NCBI RefSeq assembly: GCF_001428805.1 | Contig: NZ_LMIS01000001.1 | Coordinates: 3,761,908-3,825,907 of the forward strand | From: Aeromicrobium sp. Root236 | Lineage (GTDB): Bacteria > Actinomycetota > Actinomycetes > Propionibacteriales > Nocardioidaceae | Direction: 5' to 3' | DNA: 64,000 nucleotides | Shown here: piece by piece, positions 10,362 to 20,927 of the stretch | Position numbering within the stretch: the first letter of the stretch is position 1 | Layout of the letters: each line of letters begins with the position of its first letter | The notes under the pieces: model-generated | Told to the model about the DNA's origin: nothing | Databases searched by the model: none | Seen by the model: the letters and a program-made list of their open reading frames with translations, nothing else | Position numbers and translations under genes: made by a program

Positions 10362-11324
10362 ATGAAGAGAATCAAGATTGTCGGCGCGATCGTTGCCGCC
10401 GGCGCTCTGCTGGCCGCATGCAGTGGCACCGGCAGCGACGAAGGCACGGACAAGACCGCCAAGAAGGACTACACCTACGCGGTCGTGACGCACGGTTCGC
10501 CCGGCGACGCCTTCTGGGACCGGGTCAAGTCAGGTGCCGAGCAGGCCGGGAAGGACTACGGCGTCAAGGTCGAGTACAGCTCGGACGGCGATCCCGCCAA
10601 GCAGTCGCAGCTGATCGACGGCGCGGTCGCCGACAAGGTCGACGGCATCGTCGTCTCGATGGCCAACCCCGACGGCCTCGAGGACAGTGTCAAGAAGGCC
10701 GTCGCCGCAGGCATCCCGGTCATCACGATCAACTCCGGCGTCGACAAGTTCAAGGCGTTCGGCGCGATCACCCACATCGGCCAGACCGAGACGATCGCCG
10801 GCCAGGCCGTCGGTGAGCGACTCAAGGGCGAAGGCCTCAAGAACGCCATCTGCGTCATCCAGGAAGCCGGCAACATCGGCCTCGAGGAGCGCTGCAAGGC
10901 GGTTGCCGAGACGTTCGGCGGCAAGGTCCAGAACCTGCAGGTCGACGGCACGGACGACAGCGCGGTCCAGTCGACGATCACGTCGAAGCTCCAGGCCGAC
11001 AAGTCGATCGACACCGTGCTGACGCTCGGTGGCCAGTACGCGATCGACGCCGTGGGCGCCGTCAAGGACTCCGGCAGCAGCGCCAAGGTGGCGACGTTCG
11101 ACCTCTCCGAGGACGTCATCAAGGACATCCAGGCCGGATCGATCCTGTTCGCGGTCGACCAGCAGCCGTACGTCCAGGGCTTCCTGGCCGTCACGGGTCT
11201 CTACCTGAAGTCGATCAACGGCAACGACATCGGTGGTGGACAGCCGATCAACTCCGGCCCGGCCTTCATCACGAAGGACAACGCCGCAGCCGTCCTGAAG
11301 TACGCCGCAAACGGCACACGCTGA
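10362..11324 (+). CDS. Sugar (inositol) ABC transporter substrate-binding lipoprotein
   Basis: 320-aa PBP1-type periplasmic binding protein of the ribose/inositol class. The N terminus is a lipoprotein signal: two basic residues, a hydrophobic stretch and the lipobox LLAAC with Cys at about residue 20, followed by a Ser/Gly/Thr linker, so it should be anchored outside the membrane. The two lobes follow (THGSPGDAFWDRVKSGAEQAGKD ... VTGLYLKSINGND). Its position inside the iol operon points to myo-inositol or a close relative as ligand; specificity is inferred. Confidence 0.88.
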   Translation: MKRIKIVGAIVAAGALLAACSGTGSDEGTDKTAKKDYTYAVVTHGSPGDAFWDRVKSGAEQAGKDYGVKVEYSSDGDPAKQSQLIDGAVADKVDGIVVSMANPDGLEDSVKKAVAAGIPVITINSGVDKFKAFGAITHIGQTETIAGQAVGERLKGEGLKNAICVIQEAGNIGLEERCKAVAETFGGKVQNLQVDGTDDSAVQSTITSKLQADKSIDTVLTLGGQYAIDAVGAVKDSGSSAKVATFDLSEDVIKDIQAGSILFAVDQQPYVQGFLAVTGLYLKSINGNDIGGGQPINSGPAFITKDNAAAVLKYAANGTR

Positions 11325-11329
11325 GCTGA

Positions 11330-11359
11330 CCGGGGGCCCGGCAACCGCCGGGCCCCCGG
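11330..11359 (+). terminator. GC-rich intra-operon hairpin after the binding-protein gene
   Basis: A 13-bp perfect stem (11330-11342 with 11347-11359) and AACC tetraloop begins six bases after the stop codon. There is no U tract, and the operon continues 64 bp later. This is the usual layout of a partial terminator or 3' stabiliser that lets the binding protein be made in excess over the permease. Confidence 0.75.
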
Positions 11360-11422
11360 CCCTCATCCCCATTCACTTGCAGGCTCGACGATCACTCACG
11401 GCGTCGACGAACGGAGTCACCT

Positions 11423-12514
11423 ATGACCACAGCCACCCTGGACGACGAACGCATCGCGCGTACGTCGACCCTGACCAAGCTGCTGAAACGCCCGGAGATC
11501 GGTGCGCTCGTCGCGGCCATCGTGATCTTCGCGTTCTTCGCCCTGTCGACCGACGCGTTCGCCACCCCGAGCGGTTCCAGCACCTGGCTGCGCGGCGCCT
11601 CGACGATCGGCATCATGGCCGTCGCGGTCGCGCTGCTGATGATCGGCGGCGAGTTCGACCTCTCCGCCGGCGCCATGACCGGGTTCACCGGCCTCGTGGT
11701 CGGCGTGCTGACCCGTGAGTACGGCGTCAACATCTGGGCCGCGATCCTCGTGTCCCTCGCCCTCGCCCTCGTGATCGGCGCGATCAACGGCATCCTGGTG
11801 ATGCGCACAGGCCTTCCGAGCTTCATCGTGACCCTCGGGACGTTCTTCGTCCTGCAGGGCATCGACCTCGCCGGCACCAAGGCCCTCACCGGCCAGGTGG
11901 CGATCCAGGGCATGACCCAGGTGCCGTTCTACGACCAGGCCAAGAAGGTCTTCGGCTCGGCGCTCGAGGTCCAGCCGCACTGGTTCAACCTCGACCTCAA
12001 GTTCATGCACCTCGACTTCGACTGGTCGCGTCCGCTGACGATCAACGCCTCGGTGTTCTGGTGGATCGGCGTGACCGCGCTCGCGACCTGGGTCCTGCTG
12101 CGTACGCGCACCGGCAACTGGATCTTCTCCGTCGGCGGCGCCCAGACCGCCTCGCGCCAGATCGGCGTGCCGGTCTTCAAGACCAAGGTCGGCCTGTTCA
12201 TGACGACCGCGGGCGCCGGCTGGCTCGTCGGCATGCTGCTGATCTTCACGACGTCCACGGTGCAGAGCAACACCGGCGTCGGCCAGGAGTTCATCTACAT
12301 CATCTGCGCCGTGGTCGGAGGCTGCCTCATGACCGGTGGCTACGGCTCGGCGATCGGTGCCGCCTTCGGCGCGCTGATCTACGGCATGGTCAGCCAGGGC
12401 ATCGTCTACGCCGGTTGGGACAACAACTGGCTCAAGGCGTTCCTCGGCGTCATGCTCCTGGGAGCGGTGCTCCTCAACGAATGGGTTCGCAAGCGGGCGG
12501 AGACGGCAAAATGA
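11423..12514 (+). CDS. Sugar (inositol) ABC transporter permease
   Basis: 363-aa inner-membrane permease of the RbsC/branched-chain BPD_transp_2 type with roughly ten hydrophobic segments. The signature [20 protein letters not shown] lies near residue 72, and [18 protein letters not shown] near 130; near the C terminus [22 protein letters not shown] corresponds to the region that meets the ATPase. Compared with RbsC it has an extra periplasmic-type insertion around residues 155-205 ([20 protein letters not shown] and onward). It overlaps the ATPase gene by four bases. Confidence 0.88.
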   Translation: MTTATLDDERIARTSTLTKLLKRPEIGALVAAIVIFAFFALSTDAFATPSGSSTWLRGASTIGIMAVAVALLMIGGEFDLSAGAMTGFTGLVVGVLTREYGVNIWAAILVSLALALVIGAINGILVMRTGLPSFIVTLGTFFVLQGIDLAGTKALTGQVAIQGMTQVPFYDQAKKVFGSALEVQPHWFNLDLKFMHLDFDWSRPLTINASVFWWIGVTALATWVLLRTRTGNWIFSVGGAQTASRQIGVPVFKTKVGLFMTTAGAGWLVGMLLIFTTSTVQSNTGVGQEFIYIICAVVGGCLMTGGYGSAIGAAFGALIYGMVSQGIVYAGWDNNWLKAFLGVMLLGAVLLNEWVRKRAETAK

Positions 12515-13389
12515 GCAAGGACGAAGCAGCATCACCGGTCACCAACGTGTACGCCCCGCCGCCACGCGGCACGGCGATCATCGAGGTCCGCGACATCGGC
12601 AAGCGCTACGGCAACATCATCGCGCTGAGCGACGTCTCGACGTCCGTACGCGCCGGTGAGGTGACGTGCGTGCTCGGCGACAACGGTGCGGGCAAGTCGA
12701 CGTTCATCAAGATCCTCGCGGGTGCACACGAGCACACCGACGGGGAGCTGCTGATCGACGGCGAGAGCCACACCCTGTCGAGCCCTCGCGCCGCCCTCGA
12801 GCTGGGCATCGCGACGGTCTACCAGGACCTGGCAGTCGTTCCGCTCATGCCGGTGTGGCGCAACTTCTTCCTCGGCAGCGAGATCACGAAGGGTGTCGGA
12901 CCGCTCAAGAAGCTCGACATCGACTTCATGAAGGCCACGACGAAGTCCGAGCTGTCGGCGATGGGCATCGACCTGCGTGACGTGGAGCAGCCGATCGGCA
13001 CGCTCTCGGGCGGCGAGCGGCAGTGCGTCGCGATCGCCCGTGCGGTCTACTTCGGCGCCCGGGTGCTGATCCTCGACGAGCCGACGGCGGCGCTGGGCGT
13101 GAAGCAGTCCGGTGTCGTGCTGAAGTACATCGCCAAGGCCCGCGAGCGCGGACTCGGCGTCGTCTTCATCACCCACAACCCGCACCACGCCTACCCGGTC
13201 GGTGACCGGTTCATGCTGCTGCGGCGTGGCAAGAGCATGGGCGACTTCCCCAAGGCGGACCTGACGCTCGAGGACCTCACCGCGATGATGGCCGGCGGCG
13301 AGGAGCTGGAGTCCCTCGCGCACGAGCTCGCGGAGACGATGGGTGCCGACTCGGCGATCGCCCAGGAGCTGAAGGCCGACGTCACGTGA
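12511..13389 (+). CDS. Sugar (inositol) ABC transporter ATP-binding protein, single-domain type
   Basis: 292-aa ATPase with Walker [10 protein letters not shown] near residue 55, signature LSGGERQ near 165 and Walker [12 protein letters not shown] near 187. Most ribose-type importers use an RbsA protein of ~500 aa with two fused ATPase domains; this one has a single domain, as in FrcA-type systems, so it should act as a homodimer. The ATG 12511 overlaps the permease stop; an open frame runs farther upstream but lies within the permease gene. Confidence 0.88.
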   Translation: MSKDEAASPVTNVYAPPPRGTAIIEVRDIGKRYGNIIALSDVSTSVRAGEVTCVLGDNGAGKSTFIKILAGAHEHTDGELLIDGESHTLSSPRAALELGIATVYQDLAVVPLMPVWRNFFLGSEITKGVGPLKKLDIDFMKATTKSELSAMGIDLRDVEQPIGTLSGGERQCVAIARAVYFGARVLILDEPTAALGVKQSGVVLKYIAKARERGLGVVFITHNPHHAYPVGDRFMLLRRGKSMGDFPKADLTLEDLTAMMAGGEELESLAHELAETMGADSAIAQELKADVT

Positions 13390-14537
13390 CGGCAGAGCTC
13401 CGCGTCGGCATCGTGGGCCTGGGCTGGATGGGCCAGGTCCACGCCCGGGCGCTGAGCCGGCTGACCCAGCACTACACCGACAGCCCGTTGCGGCCCCGGC
13501 TCGTCGCCGTCGCCGACCCGGCGGACGACGACCGTACGGAACGCGCCGCGCAGGCCTTCGGTTTTGAGCACCAGCTCACCGACTGGCGCGAGCTGGTGGC
13601 CCGGGACGACATCGACCTGGTGTGCGTGACGGGTCCCAACTTCATCCACCGGGACGTCGCGGTCACCGCGGCCCGGGCCGGCAAGCACGTGTGGGTCGAG
13701 AAGCCCGCAGGACGCAACGCCGAGGAGACCGCCGAGATCGTCGCGGCGGTCGAGGCAGCAGGCGTCCAGTCCGCGGCCGGGTTCAACTACCGCAACCCGC
13801 CGGCCGTCGAGCTCGCCCGCGAGCTGGTGGCATCCGGACGGCTCGGCACGGTCGAGCACACGTCCGTACGCTTCGTGTCCGACTACGCCGCACACCCCGA
13901 CGGCGCGTTGTCGTGGCGGTTCCGGAACGAGTTCGCCGGCAGCGGGGTGCTCGGTGATCTCGTCAGCCATGCGGCGGACCTCGTCCGCTACGTTGTCGCC
14001 GACATCGACGAGCTGATCGCCGACCGGGCGACGTTCATCCCCGAGCGTCCCGAGGCCCGGCCCGGCGCGATGCACTACGAGCGCGGCTCGGGTGCCATGG
14101 GGCAGGTGGAGAACGAGGACTACGTCTCCGCGCTCCTGCGGATCGCCGGCGGGTCGCGCGGCATCCTCGAGGCGAGCCGCTCGGCCGTGGGGGAGCAGAA
14201 CACGTACGGCATCGAGGTGCACGGCACGACCGGTGCGCTGAAATGGGACTTCCGCCGCATGAACGAGCTGCAGGTCTGCCTCGACCAGGACTACCAGGAC
14301 GCGTTCTACGCGACCCGCTACGCGACGCCGGGCGACGGTGAGTTCGGCGCGTTCCAGCCCGGCGCCAACAACCCCATGGGCTTCGACGACCTCAAGGTCA
14401 TCGAGGCCCGCAGGCTCGTGCAGTCCATCGCCGACGGCAAGCCGCACGGCGCCACCATCCATGACGCGCTGATCGCAGCGCGCACCGTCGACGCGATGAT
14501 CGTGTCGGCCGACGAACGAAAGTGGGTGTCCTTGTGA
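13386..14537 (+). CDS. Gfo/Idh/MocA family oxidoreductase (inositol dehydrogenase-like)
   Basis: 383-aa NAD(P)-dependent dehydrogenase: N-terminal Rossmann fold with [16 protein letters not shown] (residues ~7-22), the [11 protein letters not shown] helix near 105, and a C-terminal alpha/beta substrate domain. Length and position suggest oxidation of a cyclitol such as scyllo-inositol, or inosose reduction; the neighbouring gene is the other dehydrogenase candidate. Starts at GTG in a GTGA overlap with the ATPase gene and overlaps the next gene by four bases. Confidence 0.82.
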   Translation: MTAELRVGIVGLGWMGQVHARALSRLTQHYTDSPLRPRLVAVADPADDDRTERAAQAFGFEHQLTDWRELVARDDIDLVCVTGPNFIHRDVAVTAARAGKHVWVEKPAGRNAEETAEIVAAVEAAGVQSAAGFNYRNPPAVELARELVASGRLGTVEHTSVRFVSDYAAHPDGALSWRFRNEFAGSGVLGDLVSHAADLVRYVVADIDELIADRATFIPERPEARPGAMHYERGSGAMGQVENEDYVSALLRIAGGSRGILEASRSAVGEQNTYGIEVHGTTGALKWDFRRMNELQVCLDQDYQDAFYATRYATPGDGEFGAFQPGANNPMGFDDLKVIEARRLVQSIADGKPHGATIHDALIAARTVDAMIVSADERKWVSL

Positions 14538-15529
14538 ACCAGCGACTGCGAGTGGGCGTCGTGGGCGCCGGAGCGATGGGCGCATCGCACGTGGCCACCC
14601 TGGCTGCCGGGGTGCCGGCCGCCCAGGTCACGCGCGTGTTCGACATGGACACCGCGCGCGCCAAGGAGATCGCCTCATCGGTCGGCGCGGAGATCGCCGA
14701 CTCGGCGGAGTCACTCGTGACCGGCTCGGACGTCGATGCCGTCGTCATCGCCTCGCCCGACTTCACCCACGCCGACCTGGCCGTCGCCTGCATCGCGGCC
14801 GGCAAGCACGTCCTGTGCGAGAAGCCGCTCGCGGTGACCGCCGACGACGCGCGCCGCGTCGTCGACGCGGAGGTCGGCCTCGGCCGCCGGCTCGTGCAGG
14901 TCGGCTTCAACCGCCGGTTCGACCCCGGCTTCCTCGACCTCAAGGCGTCGATCGACGACGGCACGCTCGGCGAGGTGCGCGTCGTGCACGGCATCCACCG
15001 CAACGCCTCCAACTCCACGAGCACCGACGACGCCGGTCTCGTGACCGGGTCGATGATCCACGAGTTCGACACGTTCCGCTGGCTGCTCGACGGCGAGATC
15101 GTCGGCATCCGCGTCGAGTCGCCGATCGTCGACGGCTTCCGCGACCCGCAGGTCGCGACGTTGTGGACCAGCGGCGGCCAGATGATCACCGCAGAGGTCT
15201 TCGTCAACGCCGGCTACGGCTACGACGTACGCGTCGAGGTCGTCGGGACGGGCGGTTCGGCATCGCTGGAGCCGCGCACCCCGGTCGTACGCCGGATCGC
15301 CGGCACGGGTGGCAGCACGATCGGCAGCGACTTCGTGGCCCACTTCATCGAGTCCTACCGGCTCGAGCTCGCGGCCTGGGCCAAGGCATCGCTGGCCGGA
15401 TCCGTGGTCGGCGCGAGCGCATGGGACGGCTACGTCGCCAACCTGGTCGCCGCTTCAGGCGTACGTGCCCTCGGCTCGGGGGTGCGCGAGGCCGTCGACG
15501 TACCGGAGCGCCCGGGCCTGTACGCCTGA
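14534..15529 (+). CDS. iolG: Gfo/Idh/MocA family oxidoreductase, probable inositol 2-dehydrogenase
   Basis: 331-aa NAD-dependent dehydrogenase closest in pattern to Iol[21 protein letters not shown] at the N terminus, [16 protein letters not shown] near 95, and the conserved [21 protein letters not shown] near 130, which is typical of inositol 2-dehydrogenases (Lys in EKP and Asp/His further on act in catalysis). It should catalyse the first step, myo-inositol to scyllo-inosose. I prefer GTG 14534 because it overlaps the previous stop as GTGA, the pattern used throughout this operon; a GTG at 14522 is an alternative. Last gene of the operon. Confidence 0.83.
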   Translation: MNQRLRVGVVGAGAMGASHVATLAAGVPAAQVTRVFDMDTARAKEIASSVGAEIADSAESLVTGSDVDAVVIASPDFTHADLAVACIAAGKHVLCEKPLAVTADDARRVVDAEVGLGRRLVQVGFNRRFDPGFLDLKASIDDGTLGEVRVVHGIHRNASNSTSTDDAGLVTGSMIHEFDTFRWLLDGEIVGIRVESPIVDGFRDPQVATLWTSGGQMITAEVFVNAGYGYDVRVEVVGTGGSASLEPRTPVVRRIAGTGGSTIGSDFVAHFIESYRLELAAWAKASLAGSVVGASAWDGYVANLVAASGVRALGSGVREAVDVPERPGLYA

Positions 15530-15547
15530 CCGTGCGTCGTCAGGCGT
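15522..15547 (+). terminator. Hairpin at the end of the inositol operon
   Basis: ACGCCTGAC (15522-15530) pairs perfectly with GTCAGGCGT (15539-15547) across an 8-nt loop. The stem contains the iolG stop codon. There is no U tract, as is common in this GC-rich background. Confidence 0.7.
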
Positions 15548-15561
15548 GGGGCGCGCCGGCG

Positions 15562-15579
15562 TTCACGCTGTCAGCGAAC
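15562..15579 (+). promoter_or_regulatory. Candidate ClgR binding site upstream of clpP1P2
   Basis: TTCACGCTGTCAGCGAAC matches the published corynebacterial ClgR consensus WNNWCGCYNANRGCGWWS at every position except the central A (T here). It is centred about 60 bp upstream of the inferred transcription start at 15630, the expected place for an activator. ClgR is the known activator of clpP1P2 in actinobacteria; binding here is inferred. Confidence 0.65.
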
Positions 15580-15616
15580 AGCCGTGTTTTCGCGTGTGTT
15601 CGATCGCCGGGCCGTC

Positions 15617-15622
15617 TAGGTT
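15617..15622 (+). promoter_or_regulatory. -10 box of a probable leaderless clpP1 promoter
   Basis: TAGGTT lies seven bases before the GTG at 15630, the distance expected if transcription starts at the first base of the codon. No Shine-Dalgarno sequence is present. Confidence 0.6.
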
Positions 15623-15629
15623 TGGGGAC

Positions 15630-16247
15630 GTGAACACACCGGATACCCCCAGCCCCATGTCGCCGAGAATGGCCGGCGAGGCCGGCCCCTCGGATCTCGA
15701 CGGCCACATCTACCAGCGGCTGCTCAAGGAACGCATCGTGTTCCTGGGCTCCGAGGTCCGCGACTCCAACTCCAACGCGATCTGTGCGCAGATGCTGCTG
15801 CTCAACGCCGAGGACCCGCAGGCCGACATCTACCTCTACATCAACTCGCCGGGCGGCTCAGTCGACTCCGGCATGGCGATCTACGACACGATGCAGTTCA
15901 TCTCCAACGACGTCGCCACGTTCGGCATGGGCCTGGCCGCCTCGATGGGCCAGTTCCTGCTCGCTGCGGGCACGGCCGGCAAGCGCTACGCCCTGCCGCA
16001 CGCGCGGATCATGATGCACCAGCCCTCGGGCGGCATCGGCGGATCGGCGTCGGACATCAAGATCCAGGCACAGCAGAGCCTGCTGCTCAAGAAGCAGCTC
16101 AACGAGCTCCAGGCCCAGCACAGTGGCCAGAGCGTCGAGCAGATCGAGCTCGACTCGGACCGCGACCGGTGGTTCACGCCGGCCGAGGCCAAGGAGTACG
16201 GCCTCATCGATCACGTCGTCGCGAGCGCAGGAGACCTGGCATCATGA
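15630..16247 (+). CDS. clpP1: ATP-dependent Clp protease proteolytic subunit ClpP1
   Basis: 205-aa serine protease subunit. The catalytic Ser is in GLAASMGQF (Ser105) and the His in RIMMHQP (His130); the Asp comes from the DSDRDRWF region near 180. It forms a mixed ClpP1P2 tetradecamer with the downstream subunit and is fed by ClpX. GTG 15630 fits a leaderless start; an ATG at 15657 would shorten the N terminus by nine residues. It overlaps clpP2 by four bases (ATGA), and the pairing of two different ClpPs is typical of actinobacteria. Confidence 0.93.
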   Translation: MNTPDTPSPMSPRMAGEAGPSDLDGHIYQRLLKERIVFLGSEVRDSNSNAICAQMLLLNAEDPQADIYLYINSPGGSVDSGMAIYDTMQFISNDVATFGMGLAASMGQFLLAAGTAGKRYALPHARIMMHQPSGGIGGSASDIKIQAQQSLLLKKQLNELQAQHSGQSVEQIELDSDRDRWFTPAEAKEYGLIDHVVASAGDLAS

Positions 16248-16846
16248 GCTACTACATCCCGCAGTGGGAAGAGCGCACGTCCTACGGCTTCCGGCGCATC
16301 GATCCGTACGCCAAGCTGTTCGAGGACCGCATCATCTTCCTCGGCACGCCGATCAGCGATGACGTCGCCAACGCCGTCATGGCGCAGATGCTGTGCCTCC
16401 AGGCGATGGACCCCGACCGCGACATCAGCATCTACATCAACAGCCCTGGCGGCTCGTTCACGGCGCTGACCGCGATCTACGACACGATGCGCTACCTCAA
16501 GCCCGACGTGCAGACGATCTGCCTCGGACAGGCTGCCTCGGCCGCCGCGGTGCTCCTCGCCGCCGGCACGCCGGGCAAGCGCCTCGCGCTGCCCAACAGC
16601 CGCATCCTGATCCACCAGCCCTACACCGAGGGCACCGGCGGCCAGATCTCCGACCTCGAGATCCAGGCCAACGAGATCCTGCGCATGCGCGAGCTGATGG
16701 AGAAGATGATCTCCGACGCGTCGGGCAAGCCCGTCGAGGAAGTCAGCCGCGACGTCGATCGCGACAAGATCCTCACCGCAGCGCAGGCGCTCGAGTACGG
16801 CCTGATCGACGAGGTTCTCGAGACGCTCAAGGTCCCCGCGGTCTAG
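16244..16846 (+). CDS. clpP2: ATP-dependent Clp protease proteolytic subunit ClpP2
   Basis: 200-aa second ClpP subunit beginning [16 protein letters not shown], the usual actinobacterial ClpP2 opening. Ser99 in [14 protein letters not shown] and His124 in RILIHQP are the visible catalytic residues. The start at 16244 overlaps the clpP1 stop, which fixes 1:1 coupled translation of the two subunits of the hetero-tetradecamer. Confidence 0.94.
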   Translation: MSYYIPQWEERTSYGFRRIDPYAKLFEDRIIFLGTPISDDVANAVMAQMLCLQAMDPDRDISIYINSPGGSFTALTAIYDTMRYLKPDVQTICLGQAASAAAVLLAAGTPGKRLALPNSRILIHQPYTEGTGGQISDLEIQANEILRMRELMEKMISDASGKPVEEVSRDVDRDKILTAAQALEYGLIDEVLETLKVPAV

Positions 16847-16902
16847 GCGACACGCACGACGACATACGGCGCCGTGACCGAGACGCAGGGCACATTCGCC
16901 GC

Positions 16903-16908
16903 TAGGGT
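16903..16908 (+). promoter_or_regulatory. -10 box upstream of clpX
   Basis: TAGGGT in the 133-bp gap after clpP2, followed by GAAAATG. A start near 16915 would give clpX a ~65-nt leader with the AAGGG ribosome site just before GTG 16980. I see no convincing -35 box. The rest of the gap shows nothing else. Confidence 0.4.
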
Positions 16909-16979
16909 GAAAATGTTGCTCTCTCGGTCACGGGCCGCCTCCGGCTCCAACCGCGCACGACGAAGAAGGGACTCTCCAC

Positions 16980-18251
<1,272 letters not shown>

Positions 18252-18287
18252 GTTCTGCTCCACCCGTACCGTCGGTAGGTTGGGCGC

Positions 18288-19442
18288 ATGACCTCAGTCG
18301 ACATCGCCCTGCTCGGAGCCACCGGATTCACCGGAGGGCTGACCGCCGACTATCTCGGCGAGCACCTGCCGCCGGGCGGCTCGTGGGCGATCGCCGGCCG
18401 CAACCAGGCCAAGCTCGAGGCCGTCGCGGACCGCATCGAACGGCTCGGTGGCGTCCGCCCCGAGATCATCTCCGCCGACATCGGCAACGCCGACTCGATG
18501 GCCGCGCTGGCCAAGAGCACCCGCGTGCTGGTCACGACGGTCGGGCCCTACCTCAAGTACGGCGAGGCCGCGGTCAAGGCGAGCGTCGAGGCCGGCATCG
18601 CGTACATCGACCTGACCGGTGAGCCGCAGTTCGTCGACGACATGTGGCTGAAGTACCACGAGCGGGCCGTCGAGACCGGCGCTCGCATCATCCACGCCTG
18701 CGGGTTCGACTCGATCCCGTACGACCTCGGTGTCCTCTACGCGGTCGAGCAGCTGCCCGAGGACGTGCCGATCCACGTGCGTGGCTACATCCGCGCCAAT
18801 GCGGAGTTCTCCGGCGGCACCTACCACTCGGCGATCAACCAGTTCTCGTCGATGCGAGAGTCGGGCAAGATCGCCGGCGCCCGACGCAAGGCCGAGCCGC
18901 GTCCCGAGGGTCGCAAGGTCCGGGGCTCCGGCAAGCTCGGCAAGGCGCCCGAGCTCGGTGGCTGGGGCGTCCCGATGCCCACGATCGACCCGCAGATCGT
19001 GCTCCGCTCGGCACGTACGCTCGGGCGCTACGGCCCGGACTTCACCTACTCGCACTTCGCCCACTTCAAGACCCGCCGCATGGTCGCCGCCTCCGGCCTC
19101 GGTCTCGGCGTCGCGTTCCTCGGTGCGCAGCTGCCGCCCACCCGCGCACTGCTGCTCAAGGTCAAGGACCCCGGTGCCGGTCCGTCCGAGGCCAAGCGCG
19201 CGAAGTCCTGGTTCACGTTCAACGTCTTCGCCGAGGGCGGCGGCAAGAAGGTGCACGCAGAGGTCACCGGCGGCGACCCCGGCTACACCGAGACGTCCAA
19301 GATGCTGAGTGAGTCCGCACTCTGCCTGGCGTACGACGACGTGCCCAAGGTCGCGGGACAGACCACCACGGCCGTGGCGATGGGTGACGCGCTGATCACG
19401 CGGCTGCAGGCGGCCGGCATCACGTTCCGCACCGTGTCCTAA
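18288..19442 (+). CDS. Saccharopine dehydrogenase-like protein, trans-acting enoyl reductase type
   Basis: 384-aa NAD(P)-binding protein opening with IALLGATGFTGGLTADYL, a dinucleotide-binding Rossmann motif, followed by the ACGFDSIPYDLGV run near 135 that characterises the saccharopine-dehydrogenase-like family. Mycobacterial relatives (Rv2449c/Rv2953 type) include the trans-acting enoyl reductase for lipid synthesis; whether this one acts on lipids is inference, and no polyketide synthase is near. The ATG at 18288 follows TAGGTT (18276-18281) by six bases, so the mRNA is probably leaderless. Confidence 0.8.
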   Translation: MTSVDIALLGATGFTGGLTADYLGEHLPPGGSWAIAGRNQAKLEAVADRIERLGGVRPEIISADIGNADSMAALAKSTRVLVTTVGPYLKYGEAAVKASVEAGIAYIDLTGEPQFVDDMWLKYHERAVETGARIIHACGFDSIPYDLGVLYAVEQLPEDVPIHVRGYIRANAEFSGGTYHSAINQFSSMRESGKIAGARRKAEPRPEGRKVRGSGKLGKAPELGGWGVPMPTIDPQIVLRSARTLGRYGPDFTYSHFAHFKTRRMVAASGLGLGVAFLGAQLPPTRALLLKVKDPGAGPSEAKRAKSWFTFNVFAEGGGKKVHAEVTGGDPGYTETSKMLSESALCLAYDDVPKVAGQTTTAVAMGDALITRLQAAGITFRTVS

Positions 19443-19526
19443 CAGCGCGTGTGACCTATTCGTGGCGGCGAACTTCTCACACCAGCCCCGCGGGAATCGG
19501 CGGCGTCTCGGACGTAGGGTGAAGGC

Positions 19527-20927
19527 ATGGACTTCGCCGGAGTCGTCACCACCGTCCTGACCTCGAGCGATGCCCCTCCGGGCCTCCTCCCGGCGCGCGA
19601 GCAGATGGCGCTGTCGCTCGGCTGGCACATCATCCTCGCGTGCTTCGGCGTCGCGTTCCCGACGATGATCTACGTCGTCCATCGCCGCGGCATCGTGCGT
19701 GACGACCCGGTCGCGCTGGGGCTCGCCAAGCGATGGGCCAAGGTCTCGGCGGTGCTGTTCGCGATCGGGGCGGTGTCCGGCACCGTGCTGAGCTTCGAGA
19801 TGGGCATCCTGTGGCCCGGGCTGATGGGCAAGTTCGGGGACGTCCTCGGCCTGCCGTTCGCCTTCGAGGGTCTGTCGTTCTTCGTCGAGGCGATCTTCCT
19901 CGGCATCTACCTGTACGGCTGGGACCGCATGCTGCCGCGGCGCCACCTCATGATGCTGATCCCGATGGGCCTGGCCGGCATCGTCGGCACGTTCTGCGTC
20001 ATCTCGGTCAACGCGTGGATGAACAACCCGACTGGCTTCAAGCTCGTCGACGGAGAGGTCACCGACGTCAATCCGTGGCGTGCGATGTTCAACGACGGCG
20101 TCTACCTGCAGTTCGCGCACATGTGGTTCGCCGCGTTCATGGTCGTCGGCTTCGTCGTCGCCGGCGTCTACGCGGCGGGCATGCTCAAGGGCCGCGTCGA
20201 CGCCCACCACCGGTTGGGCTTCACCGTCCCGTTCGTGTTCGCCACGATCGCCGCCGTCGTGCAGCCGTTCATCGGGCACATCCTGGGCCTGCGCGTCGGC
20301 GACACCCAGCCGTCCAAGCTTGCGGCGTTCGAGCTCGCGACGACGACCGAGCAGCCTGCTCCGCTGCGCCTCGGCGGTGTCCTGATCGACGGCAAGGTGC
20401 ACGGCGCGATCGACATCCCCAAGATCGGCTCGCTCATCGCCCGCAACTCGTTCGACAAGCCCGTCCCGGGCCTCGACTCGGTGCCCGCGGCGGACCGGCC
20501 TCCGGTCAACATCACCCACCTGGCGTTCCAGTCGATGGTCGGCATCGGCACGCTGCTGGCCATCGTCGTCGTGCTGTTCTGGCTGGCCCGCTGGCGCGGC
20601 CACGACCTGCTGCCCAAGCGCTGGTTCCTGCGCGGCGCCGTCATCGCCGGTCCGCTCGCGATCCTCGCGATGGAGGCCGGCTGGATCGCCACCGAGGTCG
20701 GCCGGCAGCCGTGGGTCGTCTGGGGCATCCTGCGGACCGAGGATGCCGCGAGCCAGAGCGCCGGCCTGTGGTGGAGCTACGCCATCGCGGTCGTCGTCTA
20801 CGTCGGCATGACGATCGGGGCGTTCGTGGTCCTGCGGTCGATGGCCCGCCGATGGCGCGCGGGCGAGGAGGACCTCCCGAGCCCGTACGGACCAGGCACC
20901 GCGACGGTCGACGGGAGCGCCCGATGA
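19527..20927 (+). CDS. cydA: Cytochrome bd ubiquinol/menaquinol oxidase subunit I
   Basis: 466-aa integral membrane subunit of the bd-type terminal oxidase, which oxidises quinol and reduces O2 at low oxygen tension. About nine membrane helices are visible; candidate heme ligands include His34 in LGWHIILACFG and the His/Met in later helices, and the quinol-oxidising Q-loop occupies about residues 250-330. This is the short Q-loop form. ATG 19527 follows TAGGGT (19515-19520) by six bases, suggesting a leaderless message. It overlaps cydB by four bases. Confidence 0.93.
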   Translation: MDFAGVVTTVLTSSDAPPGLLPAREQMALSLGWHIILACFGVAFPTMIYVVHRRGIVRDDPVALGLAKRWAKVSAVLFAIGAVSGTVLSFEMGILWPGLMGKFGDVLGLPFAFEGLSFFVEAIFLGIYLYGWDRMLPRRHLMMLIPMGLAGIVGTFCVISVNAWMNNPTGFKLVDGEVTDVNPWRAMFNDGVYLQFAHMWFAAFMVVGFVVAGVYAAGMLKGRVDAHHRLGFTVPFVFATIAAVVQPFIGHILGLRVGDTQPSKLAAFELATTTEQPAPLRLGGVLIDGKVHGAIDIPKIGSLIARNSFDKPVPGLDSVPAADRPPVNITHLAFQSMVGIGTLLAIVVVLFWLARWRGHDLLPKRWFLRGAVIAGPLAILAMEAGWIATEVGRQPWVVWGILRTEDAASQSAGLWWSYAIAVVVYVGMTIGAFVVLRSMARRWRAGEEDLPSPYGPGTATVDGSAR

